Of a stretch of 64,000 bases of DNA, positions 1-9,310 are shown piece after piece; the stretch's first letter is position 1; each line of letters begins with the position of its first letter. The translations under genes and the position numbers were made by a program. Below the pieces are notes generated by a model that was not told the origin of the DNA, did no database searches, and saw nothing but the letters and a program-made list of their open reading frames with translations. The stretch spans positions 288,450-352,449 of the forward strand of contig NZ_SOAM01000004.1 in the NCBI RefSeq assembly GCF_004364555.1, in the 5' to 3' direction. This DNA comes from Amnibacterium kyonggiense (lineage in GTDB: Bacteria; Actinomycetota; Actinomycetes; Actinomycetales; Microbacteriaceae).

Positions 1-516
1 TCCAAGCCGCTGCTCGAGACGAGCGCCGCGGACTGGGACCTGCAGCACGACGTCATGGCGAAGGGCTCCTTCCTCGTCTCGAAGGCGGCCGCGAAGCCGC
101 TCATCGAGCAGGGCCTCGGCGGCGACGTGATCTACATCTCGAGCAAGAACTCCGTGTTCGCGGGGCCGAACAACATCGCCTACTCGGCGACGAAGGCCGA
201 CCAGGCGCACCAGGTGCGGCTGCTGGCCGTCGAGCTCGGCGAGCACGGCGTGAAGGTGAACGGCATCAACCCCGACGGGGTCGTCCGCGGGTCCGGCATC
301 TTCGCGTCCGGCTGGGGTGCGAACCGGGCGAAGACGTACGGCATCGACGAGCAGGACCTCGGGAAGTTCTACGCGCAGCGCACGATCCTGAAGCGCGAGG
401 TGCTGCCGGAGCACGTCGCGAACGCGGTCGCCGTGCTGACCGGGCCCGACCTCTCGCACACGACCGGGCTGCACATCCCGGTCGACGCGGGCGTCGCCGC
501 CGCCTTCCTCCGATGA
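1..516 (+). CDS. rhaD: Bifunctional rhamnulose-1-phosphate aldolase / lactaldehyde dehydrogenase, C-terminal part (5' end outside window)
   Basis: Only the last 171 codons are present; the frame is open from base 1. What is visible is a short-chain dehydrogenase domain: an S-x-K-N-S stretch followed by the catalytic YSATK motif (Tyr and Lys four apart) and the PVDAG substrate-loop end typical of SDR proteins. In the RhaD aldolase/dehydrogenase fusion family an N-terminal class II aldolase splits L-rhamnulose 1-phosphate, and this SDR part handles the L-lactaldehyde product. The assignment to that fusion, rather than to a stand-alone SDR, rests on the sequence style (NGINPDGVVRGSGIF) and on rhamnulokinase directly downstream. 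The missing N-terminus leaves the aldolase half unverified. Cytoplasmic. Confidence 0.8.
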   Translation, partial: SKPLLETSAADWDLQHDVMAKGSFLVSKAAAKPLIEQGLGGDVIYISSKNSVFAGPNNIAYSATKADQAHQVRLLAVELGEHGVKVNGINPDGVVRGSGIFASGWGANRAKTYGIDEQDLGKFYAQRTILKREVLPEHVANAVAVLTGPDLSHTTGLHIPVDAGVAAAFLR

Positions 517-525
517 GCCCTCTTG

Positions 526-607
526 TCACGGATCAGGACGGATCCGGCGACACGCCGTCCTACGCCCTTCCGGCTGCGGCGTGTCGCGAAAAGGGCCTGA
601 TCCGTGA
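526..607. repeat. Two-tier palindrome between rhaD and rhaB
   Basis: A 12-bp perfect outer stem (526-537 with 596-607, TCACGGATCAGG and its complement) encloses an 11-bp perfect inner stem (547-557 with 577-587). The arms are separated by short single-stranded segments and a 19-nt loop. There is no U-tract. It starts 10 nt after the rhaD stop and ends 12 nt before the rhaB start. It could be an mRNA-processing or partial-termination structure, or a repetitive extragenic palindrome. Confidence 0.75.
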
Positions 608-619
608 AAGCTGCGGGCG

Positions 620-2044
620 ATGAGGTCGGTCGCGGCGATCGATCTGGGGGCGACGTCCGGCCGCGTGATCGTCGGCGCAGTGGAGGGCGGCGAACTGCGG
701 CTGCGGCACGTCGCGCGCTTCCCGAACACGCCCGTCCGGCTCGCGGACGGCCTGCACTGGGACGTCCTCTCCCTCTACTCCGCGGCGATGCAGGGGCTCG
801 GCCGGGCGTCCCGGGAGGACGACGAGCTCGTCGGCGCGGCGATCGACTCCTGGGCCGTCGACTACGGCCTCCTGCACGGCGCCCGCCTGCTCGGCAACCC
901 GTTCCACTACCGGGACGCCCGGAACGAAGCCGCCGTCACCCGCGTGCACGCCGTCGTCGGGCCGGAGGAGCTCTTCCGCCGCAACGGCCTGCAGCACCTC
1001 CCCTTCAACACGGTGTTCCAGCTCGCCGCAGCCGCTGCCGCCGGCGAGCTGGACGAGGCGGAGCAGCTGCTGCTCGTCCCCGACCTGCTCGGGTACTGGG
1101 CGACCGGCAGCCGCGTCGCCGAGCGCACGAACGCCTCCACCACCGGCCTGCTGCGGGTCGGCGGCGACTGGGACGTCGAGCTGCTGCCGCGGCTCGCACT
1201 GCGGCGCAGCCTGCTCCCGCCGGTCGTGGACCCGGGCACCGACCTCGGCCCCGTCCTGCCGGAGGTCGCCGCGGAGTTCGGCATCGCCGACCGCATCCGG
1301 TTCAGCACCGTCGGGTCCCACGACACGGCGTCCGCCGTCGTGGGCGTGCCGATGGCGGACGACGGCGCGGTGTACATCTCCTGCGGCACCTGGTCGCTCG
1401 TCGGGGCTGAACTGCCCGCCCCTGTCGTGAGCGACGACGCCCGCGCCGCCGGCTTCACGAACGAGGGCGGCGTCGACGGCCGCACCCGGTTCCTGAAGAA
1501 CGTGATGGGGCTCTGGCTGCTGTCGGAGTCCGTGCGGGCGTGGGAGAAGGTCGGCGAGCAGCAGGAGCTCGGCGCGCTGCTCAAGCAGGCCGCGGAAGCG
1601 CCGGCGGACGTGCCGACCTTCGACGCGAACGACCCGCGGCTGCTCGCCCCCGGCGACATGCCCGCCCGCATCGAGGCGCTGCTCCTCGAACGCGGCTCGC
1701 GCGTCCCCGCCTCCGTCCCGGAGTTCGTGCGGGGCGTGCTGCAGAGCCTCGCGAACGCGTACGCCGACGCGGTCCGCGAAATCGAGCGGCTCACGGGCCG
1801 CACGGTCCGCACCGTGCACCTCGTCGGCGGCGGGGCGCAGAACGCCCTGCTCTGCCAGCTGACCGCCGACACGGTCGGCGTCCCCGTCGTCGCCGGCCCG
1901 GTGGAGGCGACCGCGATCGGCAACCTCCTGGTCCAGGCCCGCACGCACGGCATCCTGTCCGGGGACCTGGAGGCGCTCCGCGCCGTGACCGCCCGCTCCT
2001 TCCCGCCGCGCACGTACGCCGTGCGCCCGTTCGCGAGAGGCTGA
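620..2044 (+). CDS. rhaB: Rhamnulokinase
   Basis: FGGY-family sugar kinase of 474 residues, a normal length. It phosphorylates L-rhamnulose to L-rhamnulose 1-phosphate using ATP, one step before the rhaD aldolase. Visible features are the N-terminal phosphate-binding strand [10 protein letters not shown] (residues 6-15), the central GSHDTASAV segment, and the C-terminal LVGGGAQN adenosine-binding motif followed by [10 protein letters not shown]. The ATG at 620 is the first start in the frame with the full N-terminal strand; no strong ribosome binding site precedes it. It lies between rhaD and the lactate dehydrogenase gene, which fits one catabolic operon interrupted by the palindrome at 526-607. 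Alternative sugar kinases of the family are less likely given the neighbour. Confidence 0.9.
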   Translation: MRSVAAIDLGATSGRVIVGAVEGGELRLRHVARFPNTPVRLADGLHWDVLSLYSAAMQGLGRASREDDELVGAAIDSWAVDYGLLHGARLLGNPFHYRDARNEAAVTRVHAVVGPEELFRRNGLQHLPFNTVFQLAAAAAAGELDEAEQLLLVPDLLGYWATGSRVAERTNASTTGLLRVGGDWDVELLPRLALRRSLLPPVVDPGTDLGPVLPEVAAEFGIADRIRFSTVGSHDTASAVVGVPMADDGAVYISCGTWSLVGAELPAPVVSDDARAAGFTNEGGVDGRTRFLKNVMGLWLLSESVRAWEKVGEQQELGALLKQAAEAPADVPTFDANDPRLLAPGDMPARIEALLLERGSRVPASVPEFVRGVLQSLANAYADAVREIERLTGRTVRTVHLVGGGAQNALLCQLTADTVGVPVVAGPVEATAIGNLLVQARTHGILSGDLEALRAVTARSFPPRTYAVRPFARG

Positions 2045-2048
2045 CCCC

Positions 2049-3287
2049 ATGGTGCAGCGCCGGTTCCCGAAGCCCGTCGACGTGTTCGAGTACCTGCAGT
2101 TCAAGAAGCCGCAGCTCGACCGGAAGAAGGCGCGGCTCGACGCCGCGCTCACGATCGAGGACCTCCGGAGGATCGCGAAGCGGCGCACCCCGGCCGCGGC
2201 CTTCGACTACACGGACGGGTCCGCGGAGGCGGAGATCTCGATCAAGCGCGCCCGCCAGGCGTTCCGCGACGTCGAGTTCCACCCGCAGGTCCTCCGCGAC
2301 GTCGCGCACGTGGACACCGCCGCGACCGTCTTCGGCGCGCCGTCCGCCATGCCCTTCGGCATCGCGCCGACCGGCTTCACCCGGCTGATGCAGACGGAGG
2401 GCGAGACCGCCGGCGCGGGCGCCGCTGCCGCCGCGGGCATCCCCTTCACCCTCTCGACGCTCGGGACGAACTCCGTCGAGGGCGTGAAGGCCGCGAACCC
2501 GCACGGACGGAACTGGTTCCAGCTCTATGTGATGCGGCAGCGGGAGATCTCCTACGGCCTCGTCGAGCGCGCGGCGCAGGCGGGCTTCGAGACGCTCTTC
2601 TTCACCGTCGACACCCCGGTCGCGGGCAACCGCCTCCGCGACAGGCGCAACGGCTTCTCGATCCCGCCGCAGCTCACCGTGAGGACGATCGCCGACGCGC
2701 TGCCCCGGCCGTGGTGGTGGATCGACTTCCTCACGACGCCGAAGCTCGAGTTCGCGTCGCTGTCGGACACCGGCGGCACGGTCGGGGACCTGCTCGACAT
2801 GGCCATGGACCCCACGATCTCCTTCGAGGACCTGAAGGTCATCCGCGACCTCTGGCCGGGCAAGCTCGCGATCAAGGGCGTGCAGACGCTCGAGGACGCG
2901 AAGACCTTCGCGGACCTGGGCGTCGACGGGATCGTGCTGTCGAACCACGGCGGCCGGCAGCTGGACCGCGCTCCGATCCCGTTCCACCTGCTGCCGGAGG
3001 TCGCCCGGGAGGTCGGCCGCGACACGGACGTGATCGTCGACACCGGGATCATGAACGGCGCGGACGTCGTCGCGTCGATCGCGCTCGGCGCGAAGTTCAC
3101 GCTCATCGGGCGCGCGTACCTGTACGGCCTGATGGCCGGAGGCCGGGCGGGCGTCGACCGGGCGATCGCGATCCTGTCCGACCAGGTGGTGCGGACGATG
3201 AAGCTGCTCGGCGCGCACTCGCTCGAGGAGCTGACCCCGGCGCACGTCACTCAGCTCGAGCGGCTCGTCCCCCGCGCCCGCGGCTGA
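2049..3287 (+). CDS. lldD: L-lactate dehydrogenase / FMN-dependent alpha-hydroxy-acid dehydrogenase
   Basis: FMN-dependent alpha-hydroxy-acid oxidase family, 412 residues. The hallmark SNHGGRQLD segment, near residue 299, carries the active-site His and the Arg that binds the substrate carboxylate; [10 protein letters not shown] near residue 104 is part of the FMN site. Members oxidise L-lactate to pyruvate and pass electrons to quinone or O2. It starts 4 nt after rhaB, so it is probably in the same transcript. L-lactaldehyde from rhamnose oxidised to L-lactate would then be fed into pyruvate here. The soluble sequence with no obvious membrane helix is usual for this family. Mandelate or glycolate specificity cannot be excluded. 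Confidence 0.87.
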   Translation: MVQRRFPKPVDVFEYLQFKKPQLDRKKARLDAALTIEDLRRIAKRRTPAAAFDYTDGSAEAEISIKRARQAFRDVEFHPQVLRDVAHVDTAATVFGAPSAMPFGIAPTGFTRLMQTEGETAGAGAAAAAGIPFTLSTLGTNSVEGVKAANPHGRNWFQLYVMRQREISYGLVERAAQAGFETLFFTVDTPVAGNRLRDRRNGFSIPPQLTVRTIADALPRPWWWIDFLTTPKLEFASLSDTGGTVGDLLDMAMDPTISFEDLKVIRDLWPGKLAIKGVQTLEDAKTFADLGVDGIVLSNHGGRQLDRAPIPFHLLPEVAREVGRDTDVIVDTGIMNGADVVASIALGAKFTLIGRAYLYGLMAGGRAGVDRAIAILSDQVVRTMKLLGAHSLEELTPAHVTQLERLVPRARG

Positions 3288-3342
3288 GCGAGAGCCCTCG
3301 ACCCGCTTCGCACTGGTCCATCGCTCGGGCCAGGATGGAGGC

Positions 3343-4317
3343 GTGACCGGGTTCTGGGTGGGCGGGTACACCGCCGATGACGCGACCGGAGGGGTGCGCC
3401 GACTGGATGCCGCCACCGGCATGAACGAGGTCGTCGTCGCGACCCCGGACCCCTCCTATCTGCTCGCCTCGCCGACCACGGACCTGCTCTACGCGGTGGA
3501 CGAGGGCGGCGACGCGGTGGTCGCCCTCCGCGACGGCGTCGTCGTCGCGCGGGTCGCGGCGGCGGGCAGCGCCCCCTGCCACCTCTCGATCACCGCGGAC
3601 GGAACGCTCCTGCTCGCGGCCTGCTACGGCGACGGCCGGGTCGGCGTCCACGACCTCGCCGAGGACGGGACGCCGGGGCCCGCCCGGGCCCTGCCCGATC
3701 CCCCGCCCGCGTCGATCGGCCCGCACCCGGCGCAGGACGGCCCGCACGCCCACAGCACGCTCGAGCTCGGCGATCTGCTGCTCGTCGCCGACCTCGGCAC
3801 CGACCGGGTACTCGTGCACCGCCGCCGCGGCGCGGACTTCGCGTTCGACGGCGCGATCGCGCTGCCGGCGGGGTCGGGGCCGCGGGACCTCCTCCTCGTG
3901 CCGTCCGGGCCGGTGCTCGTGCTCGGGGAGCACGACGCGCGCATCCACGTGCTCGACGTCGCGGCCCGCAGCGTGCGCGTCTCCGTGCCGACGACCACCG
4001 ATCCGGTGCGCGGCGATCAGGCGGCGGGGATGACCCTCGTCGGGCGGCGGCTCACCGCCGGGCTGCGCGGCAGCGACCGGATCGCCCTCCTCCGCCTCGA
4101 CGACGACGGCGTCCCGGAACCGGTGGACGCCGCGCTCACGGGCGGCACGTGGCCGCGGCACCACGCGGTCGACGGCGACCGGCTGCTCGTCGCGAACGAG
4201 CGGTCGGGCACCGTGACCGCGCTCGCGTTCCGGTCGGACGAGTCGCTCGGCTCCCCCGGCCCGGTGGCGCGGATCCCCTCCCCCACCTTCCTCCTCGCGA
4301 CGGGCGGCGCCGCATGA
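3343..4317 (+). CDS. Lactonase-like beta-propeller protein
   Basis: 324 residues, GTG start at 3343 behind GGAGG. The sequence is built of repeated blades (YAVDEGGDAVVAL, LLAACYGDGRVGVHDL, LLVADLGTDRVLV, LLVANERSGTVTAL) spaced like the seven-bladed 6-phosphogluconolactonase/3-carboxymuconate cyclase fold (lactonase family, PF10282). The segment HPAQDGPHAHS, with clustered His residues near 126-136, matches the conserved region of that family. The likely role is hydrolysis of a sugar lactone in the cytoplasm. No rhamnonolactone pathway genes are visible, so the substrate is unknown. It overlaps the next gene by 4 nt (ATGA), so the two are translationally coupled. Confidence 0.7.
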   Translation: MTGFWVGGYTADDATGGVRRLDAATGMNEVVVATPDPSYLLASPTTDLLYAVDEGGDAVVALRDGVVVARVAAAGSAPCHLSITADGTLLLAACYGDGRVGVHDLAEDGTPGPARALPDPPPASIGPHPAQDGPHAHSTLELGDLLLVADLGTDRVLVHRRRGADFAFDGAIALPAGSGPRDLLLVPSGPVLVLGEHDARIHVLDVAARSVRVSVPTTTDPVRGDQAAGMTLVGRRLTAGLRGSDRIALLRLDDDGVPEPVDAALTGGTWPRHHAVDGDRLLVANERSGTVTALAFRSDESLGSPGPVARIPSPTFLLATGGAA

Positions 4318-6050
4318 ACGCGGACGCGGACCTCGACCTGCTCGGCGTGCTCGTCACGCGCCGCGATCGCCTGATCGAGGTCGCGGGCGTCCTCCGGCGC
4401 TACGGCTTCGCGTCGATCGCGGCCCAGCTCGAGGGCGCGGGCGGGCCGGTGCGTCGCGCGGCCGCCGCGGTCGCCGACCGGCTCATCGACCCGGAGCTCG
4501 AGGCCGAATCGGCCGGGCAGCGCCTGCGCGGCGCCCTGACGGAGATCGGGACGACCGCGATCAAGCTCGGTCAGCTGCTCAGCCTGCGTCCGGACGTCGT
4601 CGGTCCGGCGGTCGCCGCGGAGCTGAGCACCCTCCGGTCGAGCGTGCCCGCCGATCCGCCCGGGTACGCGGAGACGACGGTGCAGGAGGAGCTCGGCGCG
4701 GACGTGAGCGAGCTCTTCGCGAGCTTCGATCCGGAGCCGCTCGCCTCCGGCTCGGTCGCGCAGGTGCATCGCGCCGTGCTGCACGACGGCTCGCGGGTCG
4801 TCGTGAAGGTGCTGCACCGGCACGTCCGCCGCCGCGTGCTCGAGGACCTCGAGCTGCTCAGCGCGCTCTCGGTCTGGGCGGAGGCCGTCTCGCCCGTCGC
4901 GCACCGCCTCCGGTTCGCGGCGGTCGTCGCGGACTTCGACCGCAGCATGCGCGGCGCCGTCGACCTCGGGCAGGAGCTCGCGAACCTCCAGCGGTTCGGC
5001 GCGATGTTCGCGGACGACGACGGCGTCCGCATCCCCGCCGCGCACCCGGACCGCTCCGCGACCGGCGTGCTCACGATGGAGGAGATGGCCGGGACCGTCC
5101 TCGACGGCCCGGACAGCGTGCGCGCCGCGGGCTGGACGCCCGACGACCTCGCGAACCGCACCGCGAACGTGTACCTGACGATGGTCTTCCGGCACGGGGC
5201 GTACCACACCGACCCGCATTCCGGGAACTTCCTGCTCAACCCGGGCGTGATCACCATCCTCGACTTCGGCGACGTGGCGCGGATCACGCGCACGAAGCGC
5301 GAGCAGCTCGAGGACCTCATCGCGGCGGTCGGGACGGGCGACCCCGCGGCGACGACGGAGGCGCTGCTCGCGATCACGGACGCGCCGCCGGACCTCGAGC
5401 CCGGCGACGTGCAGGACGACGTCGAGTCGCTGATCACCGACCACCTCTCCGGCGGGGTCGACACGATCGACCTGACCGCGGTCTCCCGGGGCGTCGCGGT
5501 CGTCGTGCAGCGGCACGGCCTCTCGCTGCCTGGCGAGATCGCGCTCGTCCTCCGCGTGATCACGCTGCTGCAGGGCCTCGCGGCCGACATCGGGGCGGAC
5601 ATCGACCTCGCCGAGATCAGCCGGCCGTTCGCGCTCGACGTCGCGCGGCACAGCCTCGATCCGCGCGCGGCGCTCGCCCGCGCGCTGCGGACCAGCCGCT
5701 CGTGGGAGCGGCTGCTCGAGACGCTGCCCGGTGAGGTGACCGCGCTGCTGCAGCAGGTCCGTCGCGAGGGCGGTGCGGACCTGCGCATCAAGGACCCGGA
5801 CGGCATCGCGGACCGGATCGTCGACGGCCTCCTGACGGCGGCCCTCGTGCTCTCGGCGGGCGAGCTGGTGTCGCGCGGCACCGCGCCCCGACTCGGGTCG
5901 ATCTCCGTGCCCGGCGTCGCCGTCGCGGGCGCCGCCTGGCTGCGCTGGCGGTCCCTGCGCGCCCGCCGCTCCGGTGCCCCGTCCGCGGCCGCCCGCCTCC
6001 GGCTGGCCGAGCGCGTCATCCGCTCCGCCCGCCGCCCGTCGGCGCCGTGA
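4314..6050 (+). CDS. ABC1/AarF (UbiB-type) atypical kinase-like protein
   Basis: 578 residues. The ATG at 4314 overlaps the previous stop (ATGA). The KLGQ motif (near residue 84) and the following LSLRPD are the signature of the ABC1/ADCK/UbiB atypical kinase family. Downstream come the Ala-rich SGSVAQVHRA loop that replaces the usual P-loop, a Lys in VVVKVL, the catalytic segment HTDPHSGNF and the metal-binding LDFGD. Hydrophobic segments at the C-terminal end (AALVLSAGELV, VPGVAVAGAAWLRW) suggest membrane attachment. Family members support isoprenoid lipid or quinone metabolism through ATPase activity. In an actinomycete that makes menaquinone, the lipid served is unknown. Family call firm, role not. 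Confidence 0.85.
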   Translation: MNADADLDLLGVLVTRRDRLIEVAGVLRRYGFASIAAQLEGAGGPVRRAAAAVADRLIDPELEAESAGQRLRGALTEIGTTAIKLGQLLSLRPDVVGPAVAAELSTLRSSVPADPPGYAETTVQEELGADVSELFASFDPEPLASGSVAQVHRAVLHDGSRVVVKVLHRHVRRRVLEDLELLSALSVWAEAVSPVAHRLRFAAVVADFDRSMRGAVDLGQELANLQRFGAMFADDDGVRIPAAHPDRSATGVLTMEEMAGTVLDGPDSVRAAGWTPDDLANRTANVYLTMVFRHGAYHTDPHSGNFLLNPGVITILDFGDVARITRTKREQLEDLIAAVGTGDPAATTEALLAITDAPPDLEPGDVQDDVESLITDHLSGGVDTIDLTAVSRGVAVVVQRHGLSLPGEIALVLRVITLLQGLAADIGADIDLAEISRPFALDVARHSLDPRAALARALRTSRSWERLLETLPGEVTALLQQVRREGGADLRIKDPDGIADRIVDGLLTAALVLSAGELVSRGTAPRLGSISVPGVAVAGAAWLRWRSLRARRSGAPSAAARLRLAERVIRSARRPSAP

Positions 6051-6112
6051 AGCCGATCCGGTAGGTTCCCACCGGCCGCGGAAGCGGCAGCCCTTCGCCG
6101 ATCGGAGCACCG

Positions 6113-6958
6113 TTGAGCAGCACCGGACAGGAACGCCGGACCGTCGATCCCGAGATCGCCCGGTCCTGGCTCCTCGTGAACGGCACCCGGACCGACACCT
6201 TCGACGCGGCCCGCGCGTCGCGCGCCGACCAGATCATCCTCGACATCGAGGACGCGGTGGACCCGGCGAAGAAGGACGACGCGCGCCGGGCGGTGATCGA
6301 CTGGCTCGCCGCGGGCAACCGGGCCTGGGTGCGGATCAACGACCGCTCCACGACGTTCTGGGGCGACGACGTCGCGCTCCTCGCGGGCGTGCCCGGGCTC
6401 GACGGGGTCCTGCTCGCGAAGACGGAGGCGCCGGAGCACGTCACGGAGACGTTCGACCGCCTCGGCGGCTCGGTACCCGTCCTCCCCCTCATCGAGTCCG
6501 CAGTCGGGATCGAGAACGCGGTCGCCGTCGCCTGCGCGCGTGGCGCGTTCCGCCTCGCGTTCGGCAGCGGCGACTACCGCCGCGACACCGGCACGAGCGC
6601 CGCGGACCTCGCGATGGCGTATCCGCGGTCCCGCCTCGTCGTCGCGAGCCGCGTCGGCGGCCTCCCCGGCCCGATCGACGGGCCCACGGTCGGCACCAGC
6701 CACGGCGTGCTGCGGGAGCAGTCCCAGATCACCGTCGAGCTCGGGATGACGGGCAAGCTCTGCCTCGACGTCGGCCAGCTGCCGGTCATCAACGAGGTCA
6801 TCAGCCCGACGCCCTCCGACGTCGCGTGGGCGCGGGACTTCCTCGCCGACTTCGAGGCGCGGGGCCGCGTGATCCGCGACGGCAGCGACCTGCCGAGGCT
6901 CGGCCGGGCCCAGAAGATCGAGAAGCTCGCGACAGCGTTCGGGGTCAATCCGCTCTGA
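6113..6958 (+). CDS. HpcH/HpaI aldolase / citrate lyase beta-subunit (CitE-like) family protein
   Basis: 281 residues with a TTG start at 6113 preceded by CGGAG. The fold is recognisable from LDIEDAVDPAKKDDAR near residue 40, where the acidic residues help bind Mg2+, from VLPLIESAVGIEN, and from AFGSGDYRRD. Enzymes of this family cleave or form C-C bonds of acyl-CoA or oxo-acid substrates such as citramalyl-CoA, malyl-CoA or 4-hydroxy-2-oxo acids. No citrate lyase alpha or gamma subunit is nearby, so this is a free-standing lyase of unknown substrate. It stands alone between the AarF gene and the IclR regulator, which is read in the same direction and could control it. Confidence 0.78.
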   Translation: MSSTGQERRTVDPEIARSWLLVNGTRTDTFDAARASRADQIILDIEDAVDPAKKDDARRAVIDWLAAGNRAWVRINDRSTTFWGDDVALLAGVPGLDGVLLAKTEAPEHVTETFDRLGGSVPVLPLIESAVGIENAVAVACARGAFRLAFGSGDYRRDTGTSAADLAMAYPRSRLVVASRVGGLPGPIDGPTVGTSHGVLREQSQITVELGMTGKLCLDVGQLPVINEVISPTPSDVAWARDFLADFEARGRVIRDGSDLPRLGRAQKIEKLATAFGVNPL

Positions 6959-7005
6959 CCGGGAAGAACCGCACGGCGTGCGGCGCTGGGGGATGCATCA
7001 TCGAG

Positions 7006-7036
7006 TTGTCATCGAACCGTTACCTGCTCCTAGACT
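7006..7036 (+). promoter_or_regulatory. Candidate promoter of the IclR gene
   Basis: TTGTCA at 7006-7011 and TAGACT at 7031-7036, 19 nt apart, which is slightly long. A transcript starting near 7043 would have a leader of about 24 nt carrying GGAG at 7057-7060. Confidence 0.4.
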
Positions 7037-7066
7037 CCCCAGGATCGACGGAGATCGGAGAACCCC

Positions 7067-7834
7067 CTGGATCCGGATACCGAAGAGCGCGACCGATCGG
7101 TGCTCGGCCGCGCCGTGGGCGTGCTCGACGCGTTCGCCGGCGCCGAGGGTCCTGAGCTGTCCCTGACGGAGCTCGCGGACCGCGCGGACCTGCCGCTCAC
7201 CACCACGCACCGCCTCGCGGGCCAGCTCGTCAACGAGCGGCTCCTCGAGCGGCTCCCCTCCGGCCGGTTCCGCATCGGGCCGCACGTGCAGGAGCTCGTC
7301 TCCCTCGCCCCCCGCGACGTCGCCGCGGAGGACGTCGCCCACCCGTACCTCCAGGACCTCGCGGACGTGACCGGGCAGCCCGTGCAGCTCGTCGTCCTGG
7401 ACGGCGGCGAGTCCGTCACCGTCGACCGGGCGGACGGACAGCTGCCGAGCCGCGCACCGACTCGCTCGCCCGCCCACGCCTCCTGCGGCGGCCTCGTGCT
7501 CCTCGCGCACGCGCCCTCCGGCCTCGTCGACGCGGTGATCGAGCACGGCCAGTTCGAGCGCCGGTGGGACGCCGCGCCCGGGGTCACCGAGCGCGTGCGG
7601 ACCGCGATCGAGGTCGCGCGCCGACAGGGGCACCTCGAGCTCCGCAGCAAGCAGACCGGCACCGTCTCCGTCGCCGCGCCCGTCATCGTCGACGACGCCC
7701 CGGTCGCCGCCGTCGCGATCAGCGGGGCGCCGCACTCGGAGCGCTCGCTCGCGCCCGCGGTGCTGACGACCGCCCGGAGCATCGCCCGGGCAATGGGGGC
7801 GCCGCCGACCGGGCCCATCCCGACCGTTCACTGA
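7067..7834 (+). CDS. IclR-family transcriptional regulator
   Basis: An N-terminal winged helix-turn-helix (LSLTELADRADLPLTTTHRL) is followed by the ligand-binding IclR effector domain (VTGQPVQLVVLDGGESV, SRAPTRSPAHASCGG, APVIVDDAPVAAVAISG). Length is 255 residues from the proposed start. The first conventional start is GTG at 7100. It would leave no ribosome binding site and would clip the helix preceding the HTH. The in-frame CTG at 7067 sits 6 nt behind GGAG (7057-7060) and adds a plausible acidic lead (DPDTEERDRS), so I prefer it. Regulators of this family usually control adjacent catabolic genes. The MHS symporter downstream and the CitE-like gene upstream are candidate targets. Confidence 0.85.
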   Translation: MDPDTEERDRSVLGRAVGVLDAFAGAEGPELSLTELADRADLPLTTTHRLAGQLVNERLLERLPSGRFRIGPHVQELVSLAPRDVAAEDVAHPYLQDLADVTGQPVQLVVLDGGESVTVDRADGQLPSRAPTRSPAHASCGGLVLLAHAPSGLVDAVIEHGQFERRWDAAPGVTERVRTAIEVARRQGHLELRSKQTGTVSVAAPVIVDDAPVAAVAISGAPHSERSLAPAVLTTARSIARAMGAPPTGPIPTVH

Positions 7835-7848
7835 GCGCCGGCCGCTCC

Positions 7849-7854
7849 TAGGCT
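7849..7854 (+). promoter_or_regulatory. Candidate -10 box of the MHS transporter gene
   Basis: TAGGCT lies 33 nt upstream of the transporter ATG, within 53 bp of intergenic DNA. No convincing -35 element is visible. Confidence 0.35.
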
Positions 7855-7887
7855 GTCGGGGTCCTTCACGAACCCCTCGGAGACCCG

Positions 7888-9297
7888 ATGCCCAGTGCGA
7901 CCGCCGATCCCACCGCCGTCAACAGCCGCGGGCGGGTGATCGTCGCGAGCCTCATCGGCACGTCGATCGAGTTCTACGACTTCTACGTCTACGCGACCGC
8001 CGCGGTGCTCGTCTTCCCGGCCCTCTTCTTCCCGAACGACAGCCCCGCCGCGGCGCAGCTCTCGTCGTTCGTGACCTTCGGGCTCGCCTTCCTCGCCCGC
8101 CCGGTCGGCTCGGTCCTGTTCGGCCACTTCGGCGACCGGGTCGGGAGGAAGACGACGCTCGTCGCGTCCCTCCTCGTGATGGGCATCGCGACCTTCCTGA
8201 TCGGCGTGCTGCCGACCTTCGACGCGATCGGGATCGCGGCGCCTGCGCTGCTGGCGGTCCTCCGCTTCACGCAGGGCATCGGGCTCGGCGGCGAGTGGAG
8301 CGGCGCCGCGCTGCTCGCGACCGAGAACGCGCCGCGGGCCAGGCGGGCGATCTACGGCACGTTCCCGCAGCTGGGCGCGCCGATCGGCTTCATCCTCGCG
8401 AACTCGCTGTTCCTCGTGCTGTCCCTGACGGTCGACGACGCCGCGTTCGCCGCCTGGGGCTGGCGCGTCCCGTTCCTGCTGTCCGCGGTCCTCGTGATCG
8501 TCGGCCTCTACGTGCGGCTGCGGCTCGTGGAGACGCCCGCGTTCCGCCGGACGCTCGAGACCGGCACGCGGGTGCGCGTGCCGCTCGGCAGCGTACTGCG
8601 CTCGAGCTGGCCGCAGCTCATCCGCGGGACGTTCATCATGGTCGCGACGTACGTCCTCTTCTACTTCATGACGACCTTCACGCTGACCTTCGGCACCGCG
8701 GCGCACACCGTGGAGGCCGGCGCCGCGGCCGCGCAGGCGGCGGGCAAGCCGTTCAACCCGGCCACGTTCCAGATCGGGCTCGGCTACCTGCGGAACGACT
8801 TCCTCGTGATGCTCATCGTCGGCGTCGTGTTCTTCGGGGTCTTCACCCCGATCGCGGGCGTGCTCGCGGACCGGTTCGGCCGACGGCCGATGCTGCTCGT
8901 CACGACCGCGCTCATCGCGCTGTTCGGCCTCTCGTTCCAGCCGTGGTTCGGCAGCAGCGCCGGGGCGCCGGTCGCGACGACCGCGTTCCTCGCCGTCGGG
9001 CTGGCGCTGATGGGCCTGACCTTCGGGCCGATGGGCGCCCTGCTGCCGGAGCTGTTCCCGACGAACGTCCGGTACACCGGTTCGGCGATCGCGTACAACG
9101 TCGCGAGCATCCTCGGCGCCTCCATCGCCCCGATCGTCGCCGTGCTGCTCTGGGACCGGGACGGCAGCATCCTCAAGGTCGGCCTCTACCTCACGGGCGC
9201 CGCGGTCGTCACGTTCGTGGCGCTGCTGCTCACCCGCGAGACGCGCGACGTGGACCTCGTCGAGGCCGCGGTCGCGGAGGCCGCCGCAGCCCCCTGA
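7888..9297 (+). CDS. MFS transporter, metabolite:H+ symporter (MHS) family
   Basis: 469 residues with about twelve hydrophobic segments. The N-terminal IGTSIEFYDFYVYATAA and the loop GHFGDRVGRK (the conserved G-D-R-x-G-R/K-K of loop 2-3) place it in the MHS family, with ProP, KgtP and ShiA. LADRFGRRP repeats the loop motif in the second half. Such carriers bring organic acids, osmolytes or aromatic acids into the cell with protons. The gene follows the IclR regulator by 53 bp and is followed by a palindromic repeat. The most economical reading is an organic-acid importer under IclR control; the substrate is not readable from sequence. Confidence 0.87.
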   Translation: MPSATADPTAVNSRGRVIVASLIGTSIEFYDFYVYATAAVLVFPALFFPNDSPAAAQLSSFVTFGLAFLARPVGSVLFGHFGDRVGRKTTLVASLLVMGIATFLIGVLPTFDAIGIAAPALLAVLRFTQGIGLGGEWSGAALLATENAPRARRAIYGTFPQLGAPIGFILANSLFLVLSLTVDDAAFAAWGWRVPFLLSAVLVIVGLYVRLRLVETPAFRRTLETGTRVRVPLGSVLRSSWPQLIRGTFIMVATYVLFYFMTTFTLTFGTAAHTVEAGAAAAQAAGKPFNPATFQIGLGYLRNDFLVMLIVGVVFFGVFTPIAGVLADRFGRRPMLLVTTALIALFGLSFQPWFGSSAGAPVATTAFLAVGLALMGLTFGPMGALLPELFPTNVRYTGSAIAYNVASILGASIAPIVAVLLWDRDGSILKVGLYLTGAAVVTFVALLLTRETRDVDLVEAAVAEAAAAP

Positions 9298-9310
9298 CGG
9301 ACGGGTCCGT

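Noticed and set aside
560..2188. Long open frame on the minus strand opposite rhaB
   Set aside because: Arg/Gly/Ala-rich translation without domain pattern; it mirrors the codon bias of rhaB and has no start signal.
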